Below are positions 15,899 to 23,773 of a stretch of DNA of 39,691 nucleotides, piece by piece. The position numbers and the translations under genes were made by a program. The stretch comes from Saccharofermentans sp. (GTDB lineage Bacteria; Bacillota; Clostridia; Saccharofermentanales; Saccharofermentanaceae): the NCBI GenBank assembly GCA_024684815.1, contig JAIKWL010000075.1, forward strand, positions 1-39,691, in the 5' to 3' direction. Numbering within the stretch: the first letter of the stretch is position 1; each line of letters opens with the position of its first letter. The notes beneath the pieces were generated by a model that was not told the DNA's origin, did not search any database, and worked only from the letters and a program-made list of their open reading frames with translations.

Positions 15899-17206
15899 AT
15901 GAGTTTTAAAAAGTTGTTGGCTGCAGTTCTTGCCGTCTCTATGACCGCCGGTTTTGCCGGTTGTAAAAAGACCGGTAATTCAAAAGAAACAAATGAGATC
16001 GAAGCTCTGCTGGACAGCTATGTAAATTCACTTCGTGACCTTGATGCTGATAAGATGCTGAGTCTGACAAACTGGGATACGGCCGACGGTGAATATAGAA
16101 AGACTAAGATGATGTTTGACTATGAGGAATTTGGTTCGTTAGTCGGTCCGGCTGCCTGGTACAGTATGGACACGATCGCATCATCGATAATCATTAATTA
16201 TAAGAGCGACGATATCAAGTTCGATGGCGATACTGCTGAAATGAATGTCGAATACGAGATGATCGATTGGCAGAAAGCATATTACGATGATGATGCGAAA
16301 ACATTTTCGGACTTCTGTGATCTTCTTCGTGACATGGAGAAAACCACAGAAATAAAGGGAAAGATCACTTTTGTAAATGAAGACGACGAGTGGATGATAA
16401 CAAACATCACCAAGTTAAATGAGGTCTTGGGTTTTGTCGATGTTATCAGGAACACACCCGATGAAAAACTTCATCCTTCAGATACTGAACCTACCGGAGA
16501 GACAACAGCTGAGACGACTTCAGAGGAAACTACAGCAGGTACGGATTTCTCCGACAGTTATGACAGGGCTATAGCGGCATATGTGGAATTACTGGACTAC
16601 TTCCAGAGTGAGCTCGATGCCTTCTATATGGATTTTGATACAAAACCCTGCGGTCTGTATGATATCGACGGCAACGGCATTCCCGAACTCTATATCTTCA
16701 TCGAAGAGGAAGGCGAGGAGTTCAAAGAAGGCAAATTCATGCTCTACACATATAACGAATATGCCGGCGAAGCAGTGCCTCTGCTTTCTTATCCGCGCCT
16801 CACATTCACAGGGGCTCAGAGCGGCGGCGATTATATCGTGTATGTCACTTCAGACCGGGTTATCTTTGTTATGAACGACGGCGAAGAGGCTTTAAGTTAC
16901 GTTACGACTGATGTCTTTGATATGGATATGAACAGCGAGGGTTCATTTAAGCGTAATGTCTACTATGAGTATGATCCCGTAAATGATGAAGAGAAGTATA
17001 CGTACGAGTACTTCAAAGGTACGGAAACGATCAGTGAGGAAGACTATAACGATGCGATGAGCAGTTATGTCCGCGACGCAAAAATGATCCTGGCATCCGA
17101 TTACCACTTTGCTTCGGATGAACCCGAATACATGCTTATATCGGTGCCCGGGGTAACGACTTTGACTTATCAGGAAATGGTAAAGTATCTGATATCTTTA
17201 GTGTAA
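15899..17206 (+). CDS. Lipoprotein with Thr/Glu linker and calcium-loop-like motif, unknown function
   Basis: A 435-residue protein with a lipobox (AGFAGC, Cys22). Residues 30-190 form a domain with YEMIDWQKAY and EW.I.NI, followed by a Thr/Glu-rich linker (about 197-215, TETTAETT type). The C-terminal domain of about 210 residues begins with YDIDGNGIPELYIF, a D.DG.G.xE calcium-binding-loop pattern, and contains DYIVYVTSD. It is a clear paralogue of the next gene. It is probably anchored on the outer face of the membrane; no enzyme motif is seen. AGGAAGGTG is the ribosome site. Confidence 0.78.
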   Translation: MSFKKLLAAVLAVSMTAGFAGCKKTGNSKETNEIEALLDSYVNSLRDLDADKMLSLTNWDTADGEYRKTKMMFDYEEFGSLVGPAAWYSMDTIASSIIINYKSDDIKFDGDTAEMNVEYEMIDWQKAYYDDDAKTFSDFCDLLRDMEKTTEIKGKITFVNEDDEWMITNITKLNEVLGFVDVIRNTPDEKLHPSDTEPTGETTAETTSEETTAGTDFSDSYDRAIAAYVELLDYFQSELDAFYMDFDTKPCGLYDIDGNGIPELYIFIEEEGEEFKEGKFMLYTYNEYAGEAVPLLSYPRLTFTGAQSGGDYIVYVTSDRVIFVMNDGEEALSYVTTDVFDMDMNSEGSFKRNVYYEYDPVNDEEKYTYEYFKGTETISEEDYNDAMSSYVRDAKMILASDYHFASDEPEYMLISVPGVTTLTYQEMVKYLISLV

Positions 17207-17241
17207 TTGATTTATTAATTGACTTGGAACAGGGGGTATTT

Positions 17242-18528
17242 ATGAAGTTCAGAAAGATCGCAGCCGCAATTATGAGCACCGTGATGCTGTCAGGCATTGC
17301 CGGATGTGATGCGGGGCTCAAAGAAACAGAACTCGAAAATTTTATCGTTCAGTATAATTCGGCGATCTGCAGTCTTGATCCGGTATCGATCCTTAACTGC
17401 ACGACATGGGAAAAAGATGATTCGGATTATCTTGAGATACAGGATATCCTTGATGGTAAACAGTATGATGAAATAAATGCCAGGGTCTATCCGCTCATAA
17501 CTCAGACCATTGAAATCTACTATGCGGATGATGAACTCAAGATCAACGGTGATAAAGCCACATTGAAGCTGGAATACAGGATGATCGACTGGGAGGAACT
17601 CTATTCACGACACTACGATAACACAGACAGATTCGAAGAGGACGTGAGAAATAACTATTCCAGTTTGCAAAAGATCATTGAAGATGAAATAGAATTCGAG
17701 CATTTCAGCCAGGGCTGGAGGATAACAAAGCTCAAGAATCTTGCCCAGGTTTATTCATTCCTGCTGGAAAGCCCCGATATCGGCGGAACTTCATCAACTT
17801 CTGAACCTGATCCTTCAGATACCGGCGCACCAACTTCAGAGACAACGGATAATGCTGATCTTCAAATAGCATATGAAAATGCCATAACGGTATACAGAAG
17901 GATACTGGAGCAAACCGCTGACCTGATAAAAGCTGCCGAGGACGGCGGACTTGCAGACGAGACATGCGGCCTGTATGACATCAACAGTGACGGTATCCCC
18001 GAGCTCTATTTCCTGGCTGCTAATGATACCAGCGGTTTCAGCGCAAATCTTTATATCTATTCCTATTCCAGAGATAAAGATGCCCTGTATCTGATTGCGG
18101 AAGTTCCGGGTATCACTTACATGGCTGCTGACGGCGGATTGTTCTCGATGTATGTCACTTCGGATAAACTCGTTATCGCCCACGCTCACGGAGAAGATCC
18201 GTGTTATCACCATGACGCGGATATCTATGATCTCGATCTTGATATCACTGAATATTACAGACGTGACAGCGTCTGGGATTTTGAAGATGATACATATCAC
18301 TTCGAATATTACAAGGATGACCTTGAGAACAACCCCATCGGAGCTTCTGAATATGATGAAGTGATCGACAGCATAGTAAAGGATGCGAAGATCATACTTA
18401 TCCGCAACTATGCTAATGAATCATTAATCGATAAGGAGTTCCTGACCCCGGCCACACCTGTAAATTCAGTGCTGTGTTATCAGGACATGATCGAATATTG
18501 CAATTATCTTATTGATTCCGGTGATTAA
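17242..18528 (+). CDS. Lipoprotein paralogue of the preceding gene
   Basis: A 428-residue protein from ATG 17242, chosen because AGGGGGT precedes it; a TTG 18 bases earlier is unlikely. The lipobox is LSGIAGC. It repeats the architecture of the upstream neighbour: an N-terminal domain with YRMIDWEELYSRH, a Ser/Thr linker with SEPDPSDTG, then YDINSDGIPELYFL and MYVTSDKLVIAH. The two are tandem duplicates that have diverged beyond the linker length. Function is unknown; the D.N.DG.PE loop may bind calcium. It is followed by another lipoprotein one base after its stop. Confidence 0.78.
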   Translation: MKFRKIAAAIMSTVMLSGIAGCDAGLKETELENFIVQYNSAICSLDPVSILNCTTWEKDDSDYLEIQDILDGKQYDEINARVYPLITQTIEIYYADDELKINGDKATLKLEYRMIDWEELYSRHYDNTDRFEEDVRNNYSSLQKIIEDEIEFEHFSQGWRITKLKNLAQVYSFLLESPDIGGTSSTSEPDPSDTGAPTSETTDNADLQIAYENAITVYRRILEQTADLIKAAEDGGLADETCGLYDINSDGIPELYFLAANDTSGFSANLYIYSYSRDKDALYLIAEVPGITYMAADGGLFSMYVTSDKLVIAHAHGEDPCYHHDADIYDLDLDITEYYRRDSVWDFEDDTYHFEYYKDDLENNPIGASEYDEVIDSIVKDAKIILIRNYANESLIDKEFLTPATPVNSVLCYQDMIEYCNYLIDSGD

Positions 18529-18529
18529 A

Positions 18530-19399
18530 ATGTTGAATAAAAGAAAGAATACAGTAATAAAGATCCTGGCTTTTGCAGTTGCATCTTCCGCACTTCTTAA
18601 CATGACCGGCTGTTTTTTCAAACAGAATAAGATCGGTCCAGCCGCTGTCGAAAAATATGCTAAAAAATTCGGCGCCGAGATGTATAAAGATGCTTCTGAC
18701 TTCGCATATAAATATAAAGGGCTTTTCGGAGATTATTACCTTATCTGTGACGGCATCTGCATACGCGTCAAGGGCGATGATGTAAAGAAAGCCGTAGATT
18801 ACGCCGGAGATCTTTCGGACTATTACGATAAGGATATTAAAGAGGCGACTGTTTTCACGATCGGCGACTCGGATGATGACTACGGGTATACGGCACATGT
18901 TGTAGCCATGTCAGCGGTATTCGAGGATGAATCACAGGCTGAATCTTACTACGAGCGCATTATAGCAAGTTATACCGACAGATCCGGTCCCTCCTTTATG
19001 GACGGCTTCGGTGACCTGTCCGATTTTGGTGATCTGTTTGACATGGGTGATTTCAGCGATCTGTTTGGTATGGATGATTTTGGTGAATATTTTGACATGG
19101 ATGCTTTTGGAGATCTCTTTGGTATGTTCGGTGTTGATTTCGACGCAGAACTTTTCCATAACAATAAATATGTCACTCAGGAATTCGAGGAAGAGGATCT
19201 CAAATACACCCTTATCGTGGGAGATGATATCTACGACAGCAATTCCAAAACGACGAGCTTTGATGCCGCCGGCGTTTACATTAACGAAAAGACCGTATTC
19301 TTCGTGTGCGGTACAGCCAGCGAAAAGAACCTTGTAAACGAATATGTCGATGAGATCTGTGAAGGCATCGGCGTGGAAGCTCCGAGCAGTCTTGGATAA
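18530..19399 (+). CDS. Lipoprotein with acidic DFGDLF repeats
   Basis: About 289 residues from the ATG at 18530, one base after the stop of the previous gene. The lipobox is LLNMTGC. Residues 30-145 look like a globular domain (FAYKYKGLFGDYYLICDGICIRV is near the start). Residues 157-207 consist of repeats of roughly FGDLFDM and FSDLFGM, a Phe/Asp/Gly-rich segment. The last 80 residues end with FFVCGTASEKN. It has no recognised family and is presumably co-translated with the previous gene. The ribosome site is weak. Confidence 0.7.
   Translation: MLNKRKNTVIKILAFAVASSALLNMTGCFFKQNKIGPAAVEKYAKKFGAEMYKDASDFAYKYKGLFGDYYLICDGICIRVKGDDVKKAVDYAGDLSDYYDKDIKEATVFTIGDSDDDYGYTAHVVAMSAVFEDESQAESYYERIIASYTDRSGPSFMDGFGDLSDFGDLFDMGDFSDLFGMDDFGEYFDMDAFGDLFGMFGVDFDAELFHNNKYVTQEFEEEDLKYTLIVGDDIYDSNSKTTSFDAAGVYINEKTVFFVCGTASEKNLVNEYVDEICEGIGVEAPSSLG
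18998..19152 (+). repeat. Tandem Asp/Gly/Phe repeat coding segment
   Basis: The DNA repeats a unit of about 27 to 30 bases that encodes variations of DFGDLFxMG. At least five units are visible. Codon differences between units (GGTGAT, GGAGAT, AGCGAT) suggest an old, selected repeat rather than recent slippage. Confidence 0.6.
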
Positions 19400-19446
19400 G
19401 CTGCCTGTATTCCGCACTATAAAATATATCTGACTTATTTCCGGTT

Positions 19447-19478
19447 AATTGCCCGTAACTTTACTATTACGGGCAATT
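19447..19478 (+). promoter_or_regulatory. Perfect 12-bp inverted repeat near the promoter of the 112-residue ORF
   Basis: AATTGCCCGTAA (19447-19458) and its exact complement TTACGGGCAATT (19467-19478) are separated by eight bases. No T-run follows; TTACTA and TAAAAT (19461-19466, 19484-19489, 17 apart) could be a promoter it overlaps. It is therefore more like an operator than a terminator. Confidence 0.45.
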
Positions 19479-19522
19479 GTTGATAAAATATATAAAACTA
19501 TGAAAACCGGAGGTCGCCGATC

Positions 19523-19861
19523 ATGGATGCTTTATTATTTGCCAGGGCAGCTAGGGAAGAGAAGGATGCCATGCTCGAGAACTATCTCGGGGCAACCGAT
19601 ACCATGGCGGGAGAGCAGATCGCCAAGCTTAAGGCTGCAGGCGTCAGTGATGAGCTCTTAAGAGAAGTCTTTGATTCGGTCCTTACCGATTGCTTTTACA
19701 ACATCCTCCTGGGTATCGACGGTCAGATGCCGATCGGATCCTTGGGTGAGAGAGGCTACAGGCTCATGGCACCCGACAGCACGATCATCTCCAACGCAAC
19801 AGGAACACTCGCAGAAGCCGCTTATGAGGCTTTCTACGGTGAGGGTGAAGGCGAAGGATAA
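19523..19861 (+). CDS. Conserved-looking hypothetical protein, 112 residues
   Basis: A small, soluble, mainly helical protein with no signal peptide or membrane segment. ACCGGAGGTC gives a good ribosome site for the ATG at 19523. It has a Glu/Gly-rich end. I do not recognise a family. It has its own terminator and a palindrome in its upstream region, so it is probably a single-gene unit. Confidence 0.6.
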   Translation: MDALLFARAAREEKDAMLENYLGATDTMAGEQIAKLKAAGVSDELLREVFDSVLTDCFYNILLGIDGQMPIGSLGERGYRLMAPDSTIISNATGTLAEAAYEAFYGEGEGEG

Positions 19862-19894
19862 GATCCGGATTACAACAGATTTATTGCAATAGAG

Positions 19895-19936
19895 GTTGTC
19901 TCAAAGTGACCGGTTCACGATGAGGCAACTTTTTTA
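19895..19936. terminator. Terminator after the 112-residue ORF
   Basis: GTTGTCTCA (19895-19903) pairs with TGAGGCAAC (19921-19929) with one wobble, with a smaller GTGA/TCAC stem inside the loop, followed by TTTTTTATT. It shares the TGTCTCA/TGAGGCA core with the terminators at 11750 and 12561. It also lies between convergent genes. Confidence 0.85.
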
Positions 19937-19970
19937 TTGATCCATCCCGGTTTGTCTTAGCTTCTCCGGA

Positions 19971-21257
19971 TCAGGCCGGTGCCCAGAATATCCAGACGAA
20001 CAGATAACCGGCAAGCACTGCGGTAAGAGTAAAGGGGATGCCTATCTTCATGAAGTCGCCGAATCCGACCTCGTGACCTTCCTTGCGGAGCATGCCTACA
20101 CCGGCGATATTTGCCGATGCGCCGATGGGGGTGAGATTGCCTCCCAGAGTAGCGCCTACAAGAAGTCCGAAGTACAGGAAGTGAGGCTCGACATTCATGG
20201 CTGCTGCGACTCCTGCAAGGAGCGGGAGCATCGTGGCGACATAAGGAATGTTGTCGATAAAAGCGGAGATAAGAACTGAACCCCAGACGATGATGGAGAA
20301 TAAGACAAACCTGTTCGATCCGCCGAAGCTTGCGATGAAGCCGGCCAGATCATCGATCACTCCGGCTTCCTTTATTGAAGCGATAACCACGAAAAGACCT
20401 GTCAAAAGGAGCATCGTATCATAGTCCATTGCTTTGAGGGAATGCATCATTCCCTTAGTTGACTTCTGCTTTATGAGTTCCCAGATTATCGTAAGGATAC
20501 CGCAAGCCATGCAGATGATGCCGTTGGTCCAGGGATGAGTATCAGGAATAAAGGAAGCGATTATGAGAAGGACCACATGACCGAGCATCGTGATGGTCGG
20601 AATGTAATCTGTGACGTGAGTATGCTCGGTGGAATTGACGGGCTGCCTGTCCTTGCGGAACATGACCATCATGAGCGGTAACGTGAGGATCGCTCCGAGT
20701 TCAACTGCAAAGAACATTCCGGGGCGCCCGAGCATCCAGAAGAAGTCGTTGAAGTTCATGTTGTCTGCTGCCGCGAGCATGATCGAAGTCGTGTCGCCAA
20801 CGAGAGTTGCAGCGCCCTGAAGATTGGATGATACGGCAATGCAGATGATCATGGGAACCGGGTTGGACTTGAGTTTTTTGCAGATGGCAAGTCCTACAGG
20901 AGCTACCATGAGAACGGTCGCAACGTTATCGATAAATGCGGATATGATGCCCGAGAAAAGCGACATGAGGATCGTTACCCATAGGACGTTTTTGGAGATC
21001 CTGAGGAGCGATTCTGCGATCTTGTTGGGCATCTTGGATTCTATGAAATAATCAACGATGACCATGGTTCCGAAGATCATCATGAGGACATTCCAGTCGA
21101 TCGAAGTAAGGATCTTATTTACCGGAAGCACCTTTATAACGACCATAATTACAGCTGCGGATAAAGCGACGATCGCACGGCGTTTTGGCAGGACGATCAT
21201 GAGAATGTACATTACAAGAAAGATTCCGATCGCTGCATATTTCAATATCGGGTCCAT
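19971..21257 (-). CDS. ArsB/NhaD-superfamily ion permease
   Basis: A 428-residue membrane protein with about eleven hydrophobic helices in two homologous halves. Each half has a SAFIDN motif (SAFIDNVATV and SAFIDNIPYV), and each has a re-entrant loop, GAATLVGDTTS and GGNLTPIGASAN, as in the ion-transporter superfamily. This class moves organic anions, arsenite or Na+ against H+. The substrate cannot be read. AAGGAGCAC precedes its ATG. It is the last gene of a likely minus-strand operon, 25 bases after the glycosyltransferase. Confidence 0.85.
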   Translation of the reverse strand: MDPILKYAAIGIFLVMYILMIVLPKRRAIVALSAAVIMVVIKVLPVNKILTSIDWNVLMMIFGTMVIVDYFIESKMPNKIAESLLRISKNVLWVTILMSLFSGIISAFIDNVATVLMVAPVGLAICKKLKSNPVPMIICIAVSSNLQGAATLVGDTTSIMLAAADNMNFNDFFWMLGRPGMFFAVELGAILTLPLMMVMFRKDRQPVNSTEHTHVTDYIPTITMLGHVVLLIIASFIPDTHPWTNGIICMACGILTIIWELIKQKSTKGMMHSLKAMDYDTMLLLTGLFVVIASIKEAGVIDDLAGFIASFGGSNRFVLFSIIVWGSVLISAFIDNIPYVATMLPLLAGVAAAMNVEPHFLYFGLLVGATLGGNLTPIGASANIAGVGMLRKEGHEVGFGDFMKIGIPFTLTAVLAGYLFVWIFWAPA

Positions 21258-21282
21258 TAAGTGCTCCTTCTATTCAGAGAGA

Positions 21283-22389
21283 TCATTTTTTTGAGATGTC
21301 CCTGAAGACAAATCTTTGCTGGATGGCATAACTTACGAGGAACAGTATCATGTCGACGATGCACTTGACCAGAGTCTCCCAGGCGTTGGGGAAGAAATGC
21401 ATAAACAAAGTGACTGTTCCTGCGCTTATTGACATCTGGATAATCGCAAGAAGCGCATATTTGGTAAGAGATGTGGCTCTTGAGGCGCGGCTCTTGAATA
21501 CGAATTTATAGTTTATTAAATAGTTGTATACGGCGGAGATTACCCTTGCTCCGACTGTGGCCATACTGATATATAAAGCAGGGAAGCCTTCCTTAAAAAG
21601 AAGAACGAACAGATGGAAGAGCAGGATATCGATAACAAAAGAAGATACTGATGCAAAAATGAACTTGATGAACTTTTTGCCGAGTATCTTGTAGATCCTG
21701 ATGGAATCCTTGACGGGATTGAAGTGTGTCTGGTGGTTTTCCTTGGAATCGTAGACAGTCCTGATGGGTACCTCGGTAAGATCATATCTTCCGGCACACT
21801 CAAGAAGCATCTGTGTCTCGTATTCGAAGCGCTCGCCCTTGCAGTCTATGAGTTCCTTCATGAACCTGAAAGGGATCCCCCGAAGACCGGACTGGGTGTC
21901 GCTGACATGCATTCCCGATACATATGAGAACACCTTGATCGTAATGGTGTTGCCGAACCAGCTCTTCCACGGTATCTCTTTCTTATCGAATGTTCGGACG
22001 CCGAGTATCAGGTTGTCCGGGTGCTCTTTAAGAGTCCTGATTATGGTCGTGATGCATTCCGGAGTGTGCTGTCCGTCGGAATCGGCGGTGACACAGCCTA
22101 ATGCATCCGGCATGTTTCCGGAGATATATTCAAAGGCGGTCTTAAGTGCTCTGCCTTTGCCGCGGTTGGGACGGTATGAGATAAACTTGCCTCCGAGCCT
22201 GCCTATTATGGATTCGGCCTTGGCAAAGATGCTGTCGTATTCTTCGGAGCTTCCGTCGTTAACTATGATGACAGGTCCCATGCCTTTGGCATCGAACTCT
22301 TTGAGCAAAGTAATAAGCCTGCTGTCAGGCTCATATGAAGGTATTACTATCGGAACAAGCACCGGGTTTTTGACATCTTCTTTTTCCAT
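21283..22389 (-). CDS. Bifunctional GT2 glycosyltransferase with GtrA-like membrane domain
   Basis: A 368-residue protein. Residues 1-225 are a GT-A fold (VPIVIPSYEPDSRLI, VNDGSSEEY, TADSDGQH as the DxD-type motif) like polyprenyl-phosphate hexose synthases. Residues 235-365 are a four-helix GtrA domain, which in other systems flips the lipid-linked sugar. It likely makes and translocates a lipid-P-sugar for surface glycan modification. No clear ribosome site is seen before ATG 22389; TATAAT is four bases upstream, so a leaderless mRNA is possible. An operon with the upstream antiporter is also possible. Confidence 0.88.
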   Translation of the reverse strand: MEKEDVKNPVLVPIVIPSYEPDSRLITLLKEFDAKGMGPVIIVNDGSSEEYDSIFAKAESIIGRLGGKFISYRPNRGKGRALKTAFEYISGNMPDALGCVTADSDGQHTPECITTIIRTLKEHPDNLILGVRTFDKKEIPWKSWFGNTITIKVFSYVSGMHVSDTQSGLRGIPFRFMKELIDCKGERFEYETQMLLECAGRYDLTEVPIRTVYDSKENHQTHFNPVKDSIRIYKILGKKFIKFIFASVSSFVIDILLFHLFVLLFKEGFPALYISMATVGARVISAVYNYLINYKFVFKSRASRATSLTKYALLAIIQMSISAGTVTLFMHFFPNAWETLVKCIVDMILFLVSYAIQQRFVFRDISKK

Positions 22390-22420
22390 AGAGATTATAT
22401 TAGCATAAATAACCCTGAAC

Positions 22421-23596
22421 TTAGGAAGCTGTCTTATGTTTATAGAGGATTTTCAAAAGGACCGGAGCAAGGATCGAGCTGACGAGGATCATGAGCAGGA
22501 CAGCCGTGAAATAGTCGGAAGTGATGAGTCCGGCATGCAGACCTTTCTGCGCCGTGATAAGAGCGACCTCGCCTCTGGTCATCATGCCGATACCGATCTT
22601 AAGAGAGTCGTTCCAGTTGAATTTGCAGAGTTTTGATGCCGCCCCGCATCCGATGATCTTGGAAAGGCATGCGACTATTACGAATGCAATCGAGAAGAAA
22701 AGCAGGGTGGGGTTAAAGTTTTCGAAAGATACTTTAAGTCCGATCCCTGCAAAGAAGATCGGCGCGAAGACCATGTACGAACTGACGTCGACCTTGCGCT
22801 CAACGTATTTTACATCGTGGAGGTTGCAAAGGACCACGCCTGCAACATAAGCTCCGGTGATGTCTGCTATTCCGAAAAATCTCTCGGCCACATAAGCCAT
22901 GATTATGCAGTAAACGAGGGCCGCGATCGGGATTCTTCTGGTGTGTTCATAACGGGCATCGAGCCATTTGAAAGCTTTGTAAACGACAAAACCCGTTATT
23001 ATCGCGATGGCAAAGAACATGATGGCCTTGAACATCGTGATCCAGACCGAGGAGCCTGAACCGGTGGCGCTTAATACGAACGTGAGGACGACGATGACGA
23101 TAACGTCGTCGATTATTGCGGCGCTTACTATCGTTGTTCCGACTGTGCTGCTGAGCTTGCCGAGCTCCTTAAGCGCTGCAACTGTAATGCTGACGGAAGT
23201 AGCTGCCATCAGAGTGCCTATGAAAAGACCCTTTATGAACTGTTCCGAACCGACGGGACCAAAGCCGTAGAAGCTCATGAAAAGCAAAGTTCCGAGACAT
23301 ATCGGAACGAAAACACCTGCACAGGCGATGGCGGTTGCCTTAAGACCTGTCTGCTTGAGTTTCTTCATGTCAGTCGAAAGACCGGCTTCGAACATGAGCA
23401 TGATGACGCCGATCTCGGCCATCTTGTTGATGAAATCCGACTGGTCGACCAATCCGAGTACGGCAGGTCCTATAAGAAGACCTGCTATGATCTCTCCGAC
23501 GACTTCAGGCGCATGGAGTTTACGGGCGATAATGCCGAAAACCTTGGCGACAAGAAGGATCAAAGCCACATCAAGCAAAAAACGAAGACTATCCAA
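22421..23596 (-). CDS. CPA2-family cation:proton antiporter (Kef/NapA-like)
   Basis: About 391 residues with roughly twelve hydrophobic segments. Features are EVVGEIIAGLLIGP in the second helix, AAIIDDVIVIVVL (the double-Asp ion site), and GIGMMTRGEVALI near the end, all typical of CPA2 antiporters. It has no RCK nucleotide-binding domain. The start is set at TTG 23596 because TTTTGGAG lies eight bases upstream; a GTG at 23644 is in frame but lacks a ribosome site. It is the first gene of a likely minus-strand operon with the glycosyltransferase and permease. Confidence 0.85.
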   Translation of the reverse strand: MDSLRFLLDVALILLVAKVFGIIARKLHAPEVVGEIIAGLLIGPAVLGLVDQSDFINKMAEIGVIMLMFEAGLSTDMKKLKQTGLKATAIACAGVFVPICLGTLLFMSFYGFGPVGSEQFIKGLFIGTLMAATSVSITVAALKELGKLSSTVGTTIVSAAIIDDVIVIVVLTFVLSATGSGSSVWITMFKAIMFFAIAIITGFVVYKAFKWLDARYEHTRRIPIAALVYCIIMAYVAERFFGIADITGAYVAGVVLCNLHDVKYVERKVDVSSYMVFAPIFFAGIGLKVSFENFNPTLLFFSIAFVIVACLSKIIGCGAASKLCKFNWNDSLKIGIGMMTRGEVALITAQKGLHAGLITSDYFTAVLLMILVSSILAPVLLKILYKHKTAS

Positions 23597-23773
23597 AATA
23601 TATACTCCAAAACCGTTATAAATCGTTGCAAATTTCCACCGCACCTAGTTATATCACGCAAAAACAATAATGGAGGACTGCATATTATACAAACTTACCC
23701 TTATAATAAAGCGATTAAAGTATAAAAATGATATTATATGACAGGTAAAAACACATAATATGGAGAGTTTGGA

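Noticed and set aside
18932-19417. Minus-strand ORFs with IHVKQITKI-type repeats
   Set aside because: They are the reverse reading of the DFGDLF repeat segment in a lipoprotein with a proper signal and start.
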